Assembly: GCF_000143415.4 (NCBI RefSeq) | Contig: NW_003314302.1 | Span: 646,085-710,084 of the forward strand | Length of the DNA: 64,000 bases | Reading direction: 5' to 3' | Source: Selaginella moellendorffii | Lineage: Eukaryota > Streptophyta > Lycopodiopsida > Selaginellales > Selaginellaceae | Part shown: piece after piece, positions 1 to 12,683 of the stretch | Layout of the letters: each line of letters starts with the position of its first letter | Numbering within the stretch: the first letter of the stretch is position 1 | The notes under the pieces: model-generated | What the model was told of the DNA's origin: nothing | The model's input: the letters and a program-made list of their open reading frames with translations, nothing else | The model's database searches: none | Position numbers and translations under genes: made by a program

Positions 1-3000
1 CAATCTCTCATCCTAGCTGTTCATTCCAAATAACTTAAATCTCAATTGTTTGTTTAATTATCACCATCACTATATCATTGATCTTATTTTATCTTATCAT
101 TATTATTATATGTGAATTTATGGTTCTCTATTTTGTATATTTTAATAACAATATAAATAGCATTGAAAATGTTTAAGTTATTAGAGATATGATATTATCT
201 TTTACTAATTATATGGAAAGGATGTATTCTCATCAATATTTTGTATATTTTTTGGATTTGTTATACGAACTTTAAAGAGTTTAAATAAGGCATGTTGCAT
301 TACCATATTAAATATGTTGTACTATATTAATCTATGAATGGATGAATTCTCATCTATAAATTTATTTCGTGTTGTATTAGAACTTAAACTATAAGCACCA
401 GCTTTAAATATCATTGACAATTATGGATAAAACTCGACTTGTACTGAGAATCGAATTTGTAATTGAAGAATTATCATTACTTAACACTTAAGATTTGACA
501 AGATTTATCATCACTTAGTAATTAAAATTTGACAATCTAACACTTCACATATGCTAACAATCGAATCAGATATCTTACATTTACATGCCATAACAAAATG
601 TCATTACTAACATCATTATGGATTATCAAACACTAGTAGATCCTTCCTATGCATGATTATAAGTGGATCAATCAAGACTATAGGGATTAGTTTATTGGTT
701 CCAATAATCATTGTTGTGCTCTCTTATAAAATTTTCTTGGATTGGACTGAAGATAATGCGAAAGCAAGCTTGAGGTTTGGTCAAAGATGAGACCGAAAAG
801 AGAGTCATCAAGGACAAAGAATCAAACACATAAATCATCTTTTCTTCTTGGAGAGATAATTCGTAACGAGGTGTGACTCATTACTTATATTCACATCATG
901 CAATTAAGAGTCCCTATCTTGATGCATGTTGGATATGATAGTCTTACTAGTGGTGAGTCATGGGATAGATAGTGATGAAGTGTTATACCATTTTGTCTAG
1001 GCTTGTTATTGAAGATTGGGGTTACAATGCTCAATTCTTTTCCAGGGAACTTTGCTATTGCTCATTAAACAGATTGATGTTGGATTAGTTTTGAGTTTGG
1101 TCGAAAAGAGAGTGGTATGAACTTGTCTATGTTGTGAACAAAGTTGGTGGTATTTGGTGTTGTAAATCTCTATCGGTGGGGTATGGCATTTATGTTACAT
1201 TTTGTCGAATCAAGTTAGCATTTGATACTCGTGTAAACTTTTGAAGTTATAATATGAGTTTGCTCATTGTGTTGCTCAATTAATAATCAAGTCATTATGA
1301 TTTTATATCATATCCATGCAATAATAAGCAATGTGTTTATGAAGTTGTTTGGTTAAATGATGATCAACCCCAAAGTGGTTGATAGAGAAGCTAGTCTACT
1401 TGCAAGAAGTAACATTGAAGTAGCTTTGACTAAGTTTTTAATTGTGATATCTTATACTAAGCTTAAATTGGTTCTTTGGTTCCTTGAAATTTGCTCAATG
1501 TTAAAAAAGGTTATAGCATTCACTTACTATAGTTTGTTGGTTTATCCATTAACACTTGGAATAGATTGTTGGATGGAGAAGGTGTGAAGTTAAAGCATTG
1601 ACATTATTAACATTTGTGTTAGTGGAAGTGGCATTGTTATTTTGAGTGATGATAAATTCTCTTTAAACCTTGATTTTCCATGTCATTTTTCTTGTTAGTG
1701 TTTTGGTTTTATATTGGATCTTGAAGGTGATTGAAAAAGAGTGTTAGTGCAATGTGGATATTCGAAGATGTGGTCTTTGTGATCAAGCCTTAGATGTTCA
1801 TTTTTATATTTTGCAGGTATTGGTGTTAAATGTCAGAAATATGGGCAAAGATGTTTGATGCTTAAACATACTGTTGGTCATGAGAATTTGTATTGAAGTT
1901 AACATATATGAAGTTGTTGGTGAGAGGAAGTTGGTTGAGTCTTGAAAGTTTGCATTCATGGACTGAGAGTCATTTTTCCTTTAGGATGGAACATTTTCCA
2001 CAAATTTTCTTAAACTTTTCCAATGGCTAATTTATTGATTATTTTGCTCATAGACCATTCCATTTTCGTATGCTAACTAATGAAGGGGTTAGAGTTAATT
2101 TTGGTTGGCTTAGATCTTAGTAGGTAGTTTTTATGATATGGCTCGAAAGGGATGCTAACTTTTAGGGTTAAGGCAATTGAATTGGATAGAGTCTGGAGTT
2201 GGTATAGAAAAGTGGTTATTATGCTTTTTGAAGAAGGATAACCCTTGTGCTTTTTTTTTATAGTGTTATGCTACGAGGCAAGTTGTATTTTGCATTTCAT
2301 TAAACTCTATGAGAGTAGTGAACTCTCACTAATCTTGACTTGGTCTTGGTAGCCTTGTGCCTTGGTTGAGGATGGTGATGTTCAACTTAGTTGTTTGAAG
2401 TTGAGATGTTAGTACCCATATTATAGCTTTGTTTAGGAGGAGGTTGTGTACCAATATAAGTCCATCTTATGGTCTTCACTTCAATTTCAGCTAAGTGTTG
2501 ATTATGCATTGCTAGCCTCTTTAAGGGATGATTAGAGCTATTAGCTATACGTATTGGTGAGCTTATTGTGGTTGAGTTGGATTTGAGTGGTCATTAGTTC
2601 GTGTTTGTCTATGTACTTGGGGTGTTACCTTCTTGTTGAACAAGTATATAACTCGATGACATGAGTTTAGTGTTTGGGTCTTGTGAAAGCAAGTTAAAGA
2701 GTGATTGTTAGTTGCTTTGTGACTTGTGATTATTTATAAACTTTGTCAAGGACTATTAACACTTGCTTCTTTCAATGATGATTTATCAGTGATAGGCTTG
2801 CTTTACTGGATGGTGTTGTAGAGGATCATATCATAAGTTTGTATGGTTTTCCATATTGGTATATCAACTATAGCTCTATCGATATCATTTGATTATGTTT
2901 AGTCAATGATGTTGGATTTCATTAAGTCTTAGACGTGGTGAATCACTCCTTGATGATGTGTTACCTATAACTGAGTATTGTTAAAGGATTGGTCTCAGAT

Positions 3001-4080
3001 ACTAATTAAAGTATTTTTGACTTTGGTTAGCTTGGTTGTTAAAGAGTTTTGAGTGGTGATTCACTTTTGCTTTCTTTTAGCTTTATTATGATGTTGATAT
3101 CATTAAAGTGATGCTTTGTTGTTGATATTGTTATTGTTGAGATTTGAATGAAATGAGATGTCTCTTTATAGGATTGATATTGAGTTTCATTAATCTTGAT
3201 GTAGATAATGTTGATAATTTGGCTGTAGCTTTGTGTTATTGACATCTATGCATCTGCTAGTTAACAATTGTATTGATGTTCAAATGAACTGAGTGGCAAG
3301 TTGAGTTAGTTGTGTTCTAAATGAGATTGCTTAGTTAGGGTTGAGTTTTGAGCTTTTCCTTAAAAAGTGATTTGGTCGTGAACTATACTAACTTTATGAG
3401 AGGAAGAGTTAATGATCGATATTGAATGTTAGTTCTTTGTTAGATTTGAGTTGGGGATATATTGATCATTGATGATTCTTCTTATATTATTATGAAGGGA
3501 GTTACGTTTTGCTATAGATGAATTTATAAAAGATCATTGATGATGACATGAATGAATGTTTGTTTGCTTTGGAACATTCATTCTATTCTGTTGATTATTG
3601 TTACAGTTGTTTTTGATAATTGGATGTTATTTCTTTTGGCAATACATTCACGAGCATTTTGCTTACCAAGTTGATGATACTTTGTGTTCTTTTAGTTATC
3701 TTACGTAAGTTGTTTAGCATGCTATCTGCAATATTTGATAGTTAAGTTTTATCATTAAGTTTTCTTGATGACACACTGACTATTGAATATTATTGGATGG
3801 TTAATTCTATGTTTTCCAATCATGTTGATCTTGGTGGTTCCTATACTATAATATTGGTTTATCGGATGATAACTTAATTAGAATACTTTTGTGTTCTAAT
3901 CAAAGATTTATTCACTAATAATCAAGTCTTTAAGCTATCATTGTCTATGACTTTCATATTGTCCATTTATTGATCTTTGAATTTGGGCTATTATAGGCAG
4001 ATTGGTTTTGGCACTTCGTGTGCATAGTGAAATATTTAGTCATGGGGTAGCTACTATCAATTGATCACATCACCCGCCTC
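1..4080. other. AT-rich intergenic desert, T/G-skewed
   Basis: No gene is supported here. The only open frames are under 80 codons and look random. From about 700 to 4000 the plus strand is rich in T and G and poor in C, so the minus strand is A/C-rich. That skew over more than 3 kb could mark a very old transposon whose coding strand is the minus strand, but I could not read any pol motif. No tRNA, rRNA or clear repeat was recognised. Confidence 0.6.
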
Positions 4081-4189
4081 TTTGTCGATGTTCTTTATTT
4101 CTTTAAAAGGGCGTGACCGTGTAAACAACTCCAACTACTTGTTTATAGTAGTCTATCTAAACCTTACCAACAGGTTTAGTTTCTTTACT

Positions 4190-4950
4190 TAAGAGGGTTG
4201 GGTATTTTATATTTAATAAGTTTCGAGCTTGTCCCAAAGACTAACTTTTTTTACTAAGGGAGGCTTGGGGTGAAAGCCCAAAGCATGTGTTCCTTAGGGG
4301 GGGCGGGGCTATAGGGGGTCCAAATATATAGTAAAGATAGTGGGTACGTCAGGCATGGGTGACCAACTTCAAGCATAGTCTAGCTCTCACTTGCGTGCCT
4401 CTCCTTGTTTTGCGTCCAGCTTGGTCTAAGCCCAAATTCTATACCATGCTAGTTGGTGGAGTATTCATATCCTAGTGTTAGGCCACCAATATGCCGAAAT
4501 AGTGCCAAACTCCATTTGGCTCCATTTTGCATGCTAGTCCTGGCATTAGGATGTTTCAGTGACATTCTCTCAGCCGCTCACTCACTTTGCCTTGTAGTCT
4601 TCAATCTGAGGCGAAGATCAAGGTGTATAATGAGGAAAACTACGCTTTAGGACTATTCTAAGTTGCTACGTACTCCTGTCCCTTTACTTTTTGGGATATA
4701 TGCTTATAAGTTTCTGCGTGGTTCAATTCCATTGCTCCTTGGCTCCATGCTTATGAGTTTGGCTCCGTACCTTCATTTAATAGCTAAAGGCCTTGAAACT
4801 CGGGTTCCACACCACTGTCATTTGGACATGTAGCATGTGGCATGTGGCATATGACACATGGCACATAAAGGGTTTAAGTTCTACTTCATGGTATTCTATG
4901 GTAAATCACCATAGGATAAAGGGTAAAAACTACATGCACTATAAAGATGC
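4190..4950 (-). repeat. Dispersed repeat, inverted copy
   Basis: This block is the reverse complement of sequence seen again near 6690-6870, 8285-8830 and 10130-10920. Shared landmarks are the G-run with a TGCTTTGGG-type word (here read as CCCAAAGCATG), the GCTTAGACCCAA word (here TTGGTCTAAGC) and a small palindrome, CCTATGGTGATTTACCATAGG, at about 4896-4916 (here with one mismatch). No coding capacity was seen. It may be the arms of a non-autonomous element. The family is not recognised. Confidence 0.6.
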
Positions 4951-5837
4951 ACTTGTAAGCGACTAAATTTTTCCATTCTACTTTATTCACTTAACCACAC
5001 CTCCGACTGCTTGGAGGAGTCTCACTCACCACCTCCATAAGTCCTATTCCAGACTTGGGGACTTGCTAGCCTCAAGAATGGCATCCGTGCCACTCGACCG
5101 TTGCACTTGGTCCAAGTGCTCCACGTGTCTAGTCCCAAGACCGACACCCAAAGGTACCACTGATATATCGGTCCGTTACGCGAAGGCCATGCCTATTCAC
5201 CTTTGCCGCACTAGTGGTCCAATACCACTTGCATCACAATCCCGTCTCTCCAAGATTAGGCCATCTGTCCACAAGTGGTCAACCCAGATCCACTCCTTAG
5301 CACCCTTAGGATGCCTATAGATATGGGGAATAGCCTTCCCTAATATCCCTTTGTCAGTTCCTACCAAGTCCCTTTTCTACTCATGGCCATGTTCGCCAAC
5401 ACTGCCACTAGATCAAGGCCCGCAGGCCTGACCACTAAGTCCCATGGTCCTCTAGGACTTCCTCACCATGTGACTGTATCCTTAGTCACTACACTAGAGA
5501 ACTACTCTTCCTCCTTTCCCCCATTTAGGACTCTAGGACAACATTTCAGAACACCGTGGCCACGCCTACGCGAGCCCCGTGGGTACTCTCCCCACCTTCC
5601 GCCTTTGGGTGCTCTAGCCATGGGCTTAGAGCGAGGTTCCGTTGAGCCACGCCTAGTATCCAAGTAGGTAGTGCTACCCACACTTGGACTGGGAGCATCG
5701 GCCAGTCGATCTCCCGGGGGAACTAGAGCCGGCTCTTGAACACTTCACCAAGCTACCCCGCTTGTCGGTCCGTATTCACTCTAGTCTTGGACTTCCCAGT
5801 GGTCAGTTTATCACCCAACATTGGGTCTAGCCTTCCT
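4951..5837. other. Non-coding stretch between repeat blocks
   Basis: This stretch has a more even base composition than its surroundings. Short open frames occur on the plus strand (about 5063-5320 and 5383-5667), but none resembles a known protein and no splice pattern joins them. Nothing else was recognised. Confidence 0.4.
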
Positions 5838-5891
5838 GGGCCAAACTGGCCTTTCCTGGCCAAACTGGCCTTTCCTGGCCAAACTGGCTCC
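5838..5891. repeat. Three-copy 18-bp tandem repeat
   Basis: The unit CCTGGCCAAACTGGCCTT is repeated about three times head to tail with almost no change. It lies just upstream of the large hexamer minisatellite. Confidence 0.8.
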
Positions 5892-5969
5892 ACTGCAGTC
5901 CTCCCCCTTACTATACTTTTGGAGCTCACCAAACCCTCCAAGGTCTGGGAGACGAACGCTTTGGGCTTT

Positions 5970-6411
5970 CACCCTCTCAGACTCGAACTCGGACTCGGAC
6001 TCGGACTCGGACTCGGACTTGGGCTTGGGCTCGGTCTCGGCCTCGACCTCGGTCTCGGTCCCGGTCTCGGTCCCGGTCTCGGTCTCGGTCTCGGTCCCGG
6101 TCTCGGTCTCAACCTCGGACTCCATCTCGGGTCCTTCTCGGATTCCATCTCGGGTCCATCTCAGACTCCGTCTTGGTCCATCTCGGACTCCATCTCGGGT
6201 CCATCTCGGACTCCATCTCGGTCCATCTCAAACTCCATCTCGGACTCCGTCTCGAACTCCATCTCGGGTCCATCTCGGACTCCATCTCGGGTCCATCTCA
6301 GACTCCATCTCGGACTCTGTCTCGGACTCCACCTCGGACTCCAACTCGGGTCCATCTCAGACTCCATCTCGGACTCCACCTCAGACTCCAACTCAGGTCC
6401 ATCTCGGACTC
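5970..6411. repeat. Hexamer-derived minisatellite
   Basis: The array starts as repeated CTCGGA units (about 5976-6020), passes through CTCGGT/CCCGGT units (about 6020-6110) and becomes longer units built from CTCCATCTCGGGTCCATCT-type words (about 6110-6410). All three frames on both strands stay open through it, which creates long artificial ORFs of Leu/Gly or Ser/Asp/Thr/Glu repeats. It is a simple-sequence array and is not called as a gene. Confidence 0.9.
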
Positions 6412-6689
6412 TTCCACGTGTCATGCGTTGGTCCTTTTGGGTCCCTTTTTGGAGCCTCGCTTATTGCTCGCTTCATGCTCGTTCCTTGAGCACTCTGTTA
6501 GGAGTTCCACTCCCGCTCTTGACCTTTCAAGTCGGAGCCTTTTAGTCCAAACGTGTTACGCTTGTTTGGCTTTTGCTTCGGCCACTACCACGTGGCACCC
6601 TTTTGGCTCCACTTTGGGGCTTAGGGATTTGTGTCTCACAACTCCACAACATGCAAAATAAAGTTAAATGGAGTCTAATGCTATTCTAG

Positions 6690-6870
6690 CATACTGATAT
6701 TCTAACACAAAGATATGGGTACTTCACTAATTAGTATGGTGTGGAACTTGGGCTTAGACCCAAGTCGGATGCAGAACAAGGACAAGCACACAAGTGAGAG
6801 CTAGACTATGCCTCAAGTTGATTGGTTGACCATGCCAAACCTACCCATTATCCCTACTATACATTTGAAG
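6690..6870 (+). repeat. Dispersed repeat, direct copy
   Basis: This is a direct-orientation copy of the repeat seen inverted at about 4330-4480, including GGAACTTGGGCTTAGACC and the following GAGAGCTAGACTATGCC words. The 4.2-6.9 kb block is therefore flanked by inverted copies of the same ~150-180 bp sequence, like a foldback element or the ends of a non-autonomous DNA element. Confidence 0.6.
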
Positions 6871-7371
6871 TTTATAAATGATTTCAATAGCAAATCTAGC
6901 AAACTTCTCTTGCCAACAAGCCTACTTTGACGTAAACTTTAGCTACGTAGTAAAGCAGCTCAATGTGTTACTATCCATATAAACCTTAGTTTGTCCATCT
7001 AAGCAGTGTCTCCAGTGTTTCAATACCAACACTATAGCAAACATTTCTTTCTTATGTGTTAACCATTTTTGTTGGGTTTCATCCAATTTTTTGGAATAAA
7101 ACACAACGAAACAACCACGTCACCTTAGTGTAACACTACACAATCTTGCTACAATACAACACCTATAGCATAACTAGATGCACCATAATGCACTTTGAAG
7201 GGTTTATCAAGAACTAGGTTCCTGAAAATAGGAATTGTAGTCAAGATATCCTTTAACCATACAAAATCACACTAACAAGCTAGTGTCTAATGAAGTGTTA
7301 TATTACCCTTTGTTAACTCAATCAATGGAAGAGTAATACTTGCAAAATTGTGAACAAACTTGAGATAATAT
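6871..7371. other. AT-rich spacer, probably more decayed pol
   Basis: No open frame or motif can be read. It continues directly into a decayed gypsy pol fragment, so on the minus strand it probably represents downstream RNase H and integrase sequence degraded beyond recognition. Confidence 0.35.
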
Positions 7372-8160
7372 CCCACCAAACTGAGAAAGGAATGAACATC
7401 TAATATAGTGGTTGGAACTTCTCAAGACTTCACCATTTCCACCTTCTTTGGACCCACCTTAATTATGCCACCACCAATTATATGCCCAAGAAAGTTCACG
7501 TGCAATTGTCCAAAAGCGCATTTATTTTCCTTAGCATACAGTTTATGTCCACATAACTTCTGAAACCCCAGCTCCAAGTGTTTCAAATGATCCTCTAATG
7601 TTTCATTGAAGACTAGAACATTATTGATATATAAAACAATAAATGTATCCAAATAATCTCTAAATATTCTATCCATCCTTGTATTGAATATTGCTAGAAC
7701 ATTACATATCCCAAATGGTATAACAAGGAACTAATAGGATTCGTACCAAGTCTTAAAGATTGTTTTCTCCACATCCTGATCTGCCACTTGTATTTGATGA
7801 TACCCAAATTGTAAATAAAGTCACATAAAATACTTAGCCTTTAAGAGTTAGTCAAACAAGTCATCAATGCAAGGCAAAGGGTAATTGTTTTTGACCATGA
7901 TCTTGTTAAAAGCTTGATAATTGATAATAACTATCCTTTTTCATAATAAAAAAGACCAGTGCTCCATAAGGTGACTTGCTTGGTCGAATATGACCTTTGT
8001 TAAGAAGCTTCGTGAATTGCTTCTTGAGTTCAGCCATCTCCTTGATGTTTAAATGATATGGAGCCTTTATAGGTGGTTTACAACCCAAAATAATCTCAAT
8101 CCGATAATCAACCTCACGGCTAGGAAGTAGCCCTGGTGGCAAATCCTTTGGAAAGATATC
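7372..8160 (-). pseudogene. Decayed Ty3/gypsy pol (reverse transcriptase) fragment
   Basis: Two minus-strand frames carry reverse-transcriptase sequence. The upstream part (8142-7906) has the KQFTKLLNKGHIRPSKSPYG segment that precedes the RT palm. The downstream part (7676-7422) has DRIFRDYLDTFIVLYINNVLVF, where the catalytic Y-x-D-D is changed to YINN, then the ENKCAFGQLHVNFLGHI segment of the RT thumb. The centre is lost to stops and frameshifts. No LTRs could be assigned. It is a dead retrotransposon remnant. Confidence 0.85.
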
Positions 8161-8284
8161 CTAATTCCACACTAACAACTCTAATATTTCTTTTAATACA
8201 GGATCAACCCTATCGCTGATTTGAACTGGGTTACCATCACCCTCAGCTTCTATCACTTAAACCTAAAAGGTCTGATATTGTAGC

Positions 8285-8830
8285 ACATATGGTTTTCACC
8301 CTTTATCCTATGGTGATTTACCATAGGATAACTATGAAGTAGAATCTAAACCCTTCATATGCCATATGTTATATGCCATGTGCCACATGCCATGTGTCTA
8401 ATGACAGCGGAGTAGAACTTGAGTTTCAAAGCATTGGGCCACTAAATGAAGGAACAAAGCCAAACTCCTAAGCATGGAGCCAAGGAGCAAAAGAATCCGA
8501 GTATGGAGCAACTCCTAACCATTCAGCCCAAGGAGTAAAGGGATAGGAGTATAAAGCGACTTAGAACAATCCTAAAATATCCCACATCCCAATGCTAAGA
8601 CCAACACGCAAAAAAAAGCTAAAACAAATTTTTATGCTATTTTAACATACCAGTGGTCTAATATGAGGATATAGGTATTCCACCAACTAGCATAGTGTGG
8701 AACTTGGGCTTAGACCCAAGCCGAACACAGAAAAAAGACAAATATCTAAGTGGGAGCTAAATTGTGCTTTAGGTTGGTCAGCCATGCCTGATCTACCCAC
8801 TATTCTACTATACATTTGGAAACCCCTTAC
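8285..8830 (+). repeat. Dispersed repeat, copy inverted relative to 4.28-4.95 kb
   Basis: Read in reverse complement, this block parallels 4280-4950, including the CCTATGGTGATTTACCATAGG palindrome, the CATATGCCATATG/CATGTGCCACATG words and the GGAACTTGGGCTTAGACCC segment near 8698. With the 4.2-kb copy it forms a large inverted duplication around the minisatellite and the pol fragment. Confidence 0.65.
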
Positions 8831-8851
8831 AGCCCCTTGGAAACCCCCCTT

Positions 8852-9220
8852 ACCTAGCCCAGTACTATTCAAACCTAAGGACGATTAACCCCAAATATCC
8901 CAAAATCTTTAATCAATTGGAAAAGGGGGTGCATTTTTGTTCATGAGCCCTTTCCCTCTATATTTGAACCCTTATGGATCACCTTTCGAATCGTTCTCTT
9001 TGGTTGTTTACAATCCACCATGCTTCCCTGCAAGTTTACACCCTCGTGAACGGAAGCTGAGAGCCCTACTCTCTTGACACCCTACCCTCGGGTCAAGCCC
9101 AGCTGGAGCACACTAAACCATTGCTAGATATCAATCAACATGTGGTGTGATTCCCCTAGCCAACCAATAGAGTTGGACTCGAGACTTCCTTGATACCAAA
9201 TGTAAGCTCTTGAGTTTAGG
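8852..9220 (-). mobile_element. Miniature LTR element with 5S rRNA-like LTR (Cassandra-type), copy A
   Basis: In minus orientation: a truncated 3' LTR (8852-9012), a ~190-bp internal region with no coding capacity, a tRNA-Met-like primer site (complement of TGATACCAAA at 9191-9200), and the first ~20 bp of the 5' LTR at 9201 (TGTAAGCTC). On the minus strand the LTR contains a block resembling the 3' half of plant 5S rRNA. A GC-rich internal part mentions CTCTCTTGACACCCTACCC. It is non-autonomous. Confidence 0.7.
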
Positions 9221-9920
9221 CTTTGCTAATCCGATGACCCATGAGGTCCTAGTGTTGAGGTGTCAATTCACTATAATACATTTTGTTGTATTCATGTTCC
9301 ACTCACAAGGACCATATTTGCAAGTGTTACTCTAACACTTGATTATTTCCTGTTTTCTATGGGATACTTTTGCTTTTTAGAACTATCCGTCCATATGATG
9401 AGAATACCCTCATCCTCTGAGCATACCCCAACTCCTTGGGTTTGTTCCAGCATTTATAAAAGGTAGCCTTGGCTACTATTTCAAGGACTTATGTCCTTCT
9501 CTATATTTGACCTTTTATGGTCATTAATTCTGGTATCAAATTCATGAGCACTGACCTCAACCACATAAGGGTAATCTTGTGACTCTTTTATTGTTTTGGA
9601 GTCTCTACCTTCCCTGTGATCCCAACTGTAGTTGTTTACCACAACTACATTAATCAGTTTGATAAGTCAAACACTCATTTAGATCACATCCTCAACTCTC
9701 TAAAAACCTTATACTGTTTCTAAAATCCCCAAGTCGTTCCCTTATTGGCCTCTTTTCTATCCACTACCTTGCCTATAAGTTTATATATGAATTGTAGTGG
9801 AGAGCCATGTCCTCCTGACCTACTACTCCTTAAAGGATAGGCTCATTCCTAGGAAACACAAATGGTGATATACTTGAGCATTAATAAAAATTAGATTAAC
9901 GAATAGCTCCGATACCAAGT
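9221..9920. other. AT-rich spacer between miniature-element copies
   Basis: Contains no supported gene. A tRNA-Met-like primer site in reverse (CTCCGATACCAAG, about 9907-9919) lies directly left of the next LTR, so some of this stretch is probably internal region of a further copy of the miniature element. Confidence 0.4.
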
Positions 9921-10115
9921 TGTAAGCTCCTAAGTTTGGACTTCCCGAGAGGTCACCCAGCCCAATACTATTCAAACCCAAAGACGCTTAACCCTAAATA
10001 TCCCAAGATCCTTAACCAATTGAAAAAGGGGGTGCACTTTTATTCATGGGCCCTTTCCCTTTATATTTAAACCCTTATGAATCACCTCTCGAATCGTTCT
10101 CTTTGGTTACTTACA
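9921..10115 (-). repeat. Complete 5S-like LTR (Cassandra-type family), copy B
   Basis: A 195-bp LTR bounded by TGTAAGC...TTACA, with near-inverted termini. Reading the minus strand there is an AAGGGAAAGGGCC segment, then a block matching the latter half of plant 5S rRNA (TTAAGCGTC..., then GAATAGT, GGGTGACCTC, GGGAAGTCC). The primer-site complement is directly adjacent at 9907-9919. Confidence 0.75.
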
Positions 10116-10129
10116 ATACATCCCAACCA

Positions 10130-11395
10130 CTATCTTTTCTATACATTTGAACCCTCCCCCCCTCCCCACCACCCCTCTTTGAGGAACACATGCTTTGGGT
10201 TTTCACCTTTAGTACCAGGAGTTAGTTTTCGGGACAAGCATGAAACTTACTAAATATGGAACGACATTAGATTGTGAATTAAGAAGCAAGAACAACACTA
10301 TAGGGTTCAAGACACTCTCTACATTCCGTAGATATACCTCTTGAGTGAATCTAAACACTTACAATAAATAGCATATGGATTTGGAATAGAACCAACACGT
10401 AAGGCATAATAGCGAGGGTGTTTGGTAGACACGGTAAGCTACCATATAATGATATTAAGGGACTAGACTCAATATTGTGGGGGTTTTTTATATTAGTAAG
10501 TGCAAGCCAATAATATGAGTTTCTCAAACTAGGCAGAATATGCTTAGCAAGAAACACATAGGAGTTCCTATCTTATGTTTATCTGATTTAAATACACATA
10601 CATTGACCAATTTATCAACTAGCTTAAGTAAGAACTATAAAAGGAACCAACTGTACCGACTTCTTATTGTTATGGTAGTAAGTCTGTAAGGATTGGCTAA
10701 CAAGTATCTTTCAATACCAAAATGATAGGAAAATAAACTATGCCTTAGGTTGGTTAGCCATGCTTGATTTACCCACCTATTCTTACTATACATTTGAAAT
10801 CCCCCACAACCCCCTCCCCCTTCCCCCTTTTGAGGAATGCATGCTTTGGGCTTTCACCCTTAGTACTAGAAGTTAGTCTTTGGGACAAACTGGAAACTTA
10901 CTAAATATGGAAAAGCACTATATTACAAATTTGAATATAGGAATAACACCATTGTATTTAAGACAATCTTTACATTTAGTAAATATGCTAAATTAGCAAA
11001 TCTAGATATTTTCTATAAATAGGCAATAGGACAGAATGAAACTAACACATGGGGCATGAAAGTGAGGGTTTCTTGGTAGATATAGTAAGCTATCACATAG
11101 TAATTATTGAGGGATCAAGCTCAATATTGTAGGGGTTCTTATCAAGCCAGGGCAGGATAAAGCAAAAGAGAACTAATGAACTAAGCTAAATATACTTTGC
11201 TAAATAGACATGTAAGAATTCCTTTCTTATGCTCATTCAGTTAAGTATAGATACTAAGTCAAGTTTATTAACACTTGAACAAGAGGGGACTAATAAAGGG
11301 TCCAACAATACTAACCTCTGGCCGTTGTGGCAATAAAGAAAGAATATCCGAAAGGACTAGCTAACAGATAACTTTCGATACCTATAATCACATCC
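10130..11395 (+). repeat. Two tandem diverged copies of a ~580-bp repeat
   Basis: Copy 1 (about 10140-10735) and copy 2 (about 10780-11395) share an ordered series of landmarks: ACTATACATTTGAA, a C-rich run, ATGCTTTGGG, TAGTACCAGGAGTTAGT, ACTTACTAAATATGGA, GTTTCTTGGTAGA-type words and TTTCAATACC. A third partial copy occurs at about 21903-22060. The C-rich start is also related to the inverted repeat at 4190-4460. No coding capacity was seen. Confidence 0.65.
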
Positions 11396-12002
11396 ACAAC
11401 AAAAGGCATAGTGTCTATAGTTCATTATGGCAGGCATTTAGATTGGATAAAGTGTGCAATTAAGATCACTGTAGAAATTCCATACTTTTCAAAGGGTCTG
11501 CAATCAATCCTCCTACCCATAACACCATTGCTATTATATTCAAGTGTTGGTTGTGCAAGAATGCTCCTTTGTGTCATGTTATTTATAAGGCTGAAATGTA
11601 CTACTTTCTTCTGGGGATGGAGTGCTTAGAAGAGCTTTAGTGCATGTTGGCACACATGTGCATCTAATGCAGAAAAGGATACAAAAGAGTTTTCTCAACT
11701 ATTTCAAAGATGTTATACAAAAAAAGACTATGAAAAACTCATCTGTAACTTCAAAGTATATTTAGAGAACTGTCCTAACAAAGTTAGTTTCCAGGACTTA
11801 CTATAAGGCATATAACTTGCTACTAGCCTAAGGAGGTACGTCTGTTGTATTTCATACATTACAATAATTTTTTTTTCTTACATTATATTTAGGATAAAAT
11901 CTAGAATGTGTGAATCTCGAGAGGGGAAGTTGACTCCATCCTTGAATTGAAATAGATATGTTTATATAAGTTCATCTACAAAAGTTTGTTTCTAGACCAA
12001 GT
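11396..12002. other. AT-rich spacer, no gene recognised
   Basis: Only short frames occur (for example 11411-11629 plus), with no recognisable domain and no supporting neighbours. Confidence 0.4.
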
Positions 12003-12583
12003 TGTAAGCTCCTGAATTTGGACTTCCCGAGATGTCACCCAACTCAATACTATTCAAACCCAAGGACGCTTAACCCCAAGTATTCTAAGACCCTTAACTG
12101 ATTGGAAAAGCGGGTGCACTCTTATTTATGGGCCCTTTCCCTCTATATTTGAACCCTATGAACCGTTTCTTGAGTCATTCTCTTTGGTTGCTTACAATCC
12201 ACCATGCTTCCCTACAAGTTCACGCCCTCGTGAACAAAAGCTAAGAGCTGCAGCTCTCGAGAGCCCCACTCTCTTGACACCCTACCCCTCGGGTCGAGCC
12301 CAGTGTGAATGGAAGTTGAGAGCTATAGCTCTCCCGAGAGCCTTGCTCTCTTGACACCCTACCCTTCGGGAGTAAATTGGACTAGCTAAATGTCAATTAA
12401 CATATGGTGTGATTCCCCTAGCCAACCAACAGAATCGGACCCGAAACCCCTCTAATACCAAATGTAATCTCCTGAATTTGGACTTCCTGGGAGGTCACCC
12501 AACCTAGTACTATTCAAACCCAAGGACACTTAACCTCAAGTATCCCAATACCCTTAACCGATTGGAAAAGGGGGTGCGCTCTT
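12003..12583 (-). mobile_element. Cassandra-type miniature LTR element, copy C, cut by assembly gap
   Basis: Two LTRs in minus orientation, 12003-12196 (194 bp) and 12463 to the gap, flank a ~266-bp non-coding internal region. Next to the second LTR is a tRNA-Met-like primer-site complement, TCTAATACCAAA (12451-12462). Both LTRs carry the 5S rRNA-like block. The internal region includes two tandem versions of a GAACGGAAG/GAGAGCT...CTCTCTTGACACCCTACCC segment. It is the most complete copy, but the 5' LTR ends in the run of N. Confidence 0.8.
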
Positions 12584-12683
12584 NNNNNNNNNNNNNNNNN
12601 NNNNNNNNNNNNNNNNNNNNNNNNNNNNNNNNNNNNNNNNNNNNNNNNNNNNNNNNNNNNNNNNNNNNNNNNNNNNNNNNNNN
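12584..12683. other. Assembly gap, 100 N
   Basis: Exactly 100 undetermined bases, the usual placeholder for a gap of unknown size. The gap falls inside a repeated LTR, a typical cause of assembly breaks. The two sides may not be truly adjacent. Confidence 0.99.

Noticed and set aside
5736-6661. Long overlapping frames up to 269 codons on both strands
   Set aside because: They are created by the hexamer minisatellite, which is open in every frame, and have no non-repetitive domain.
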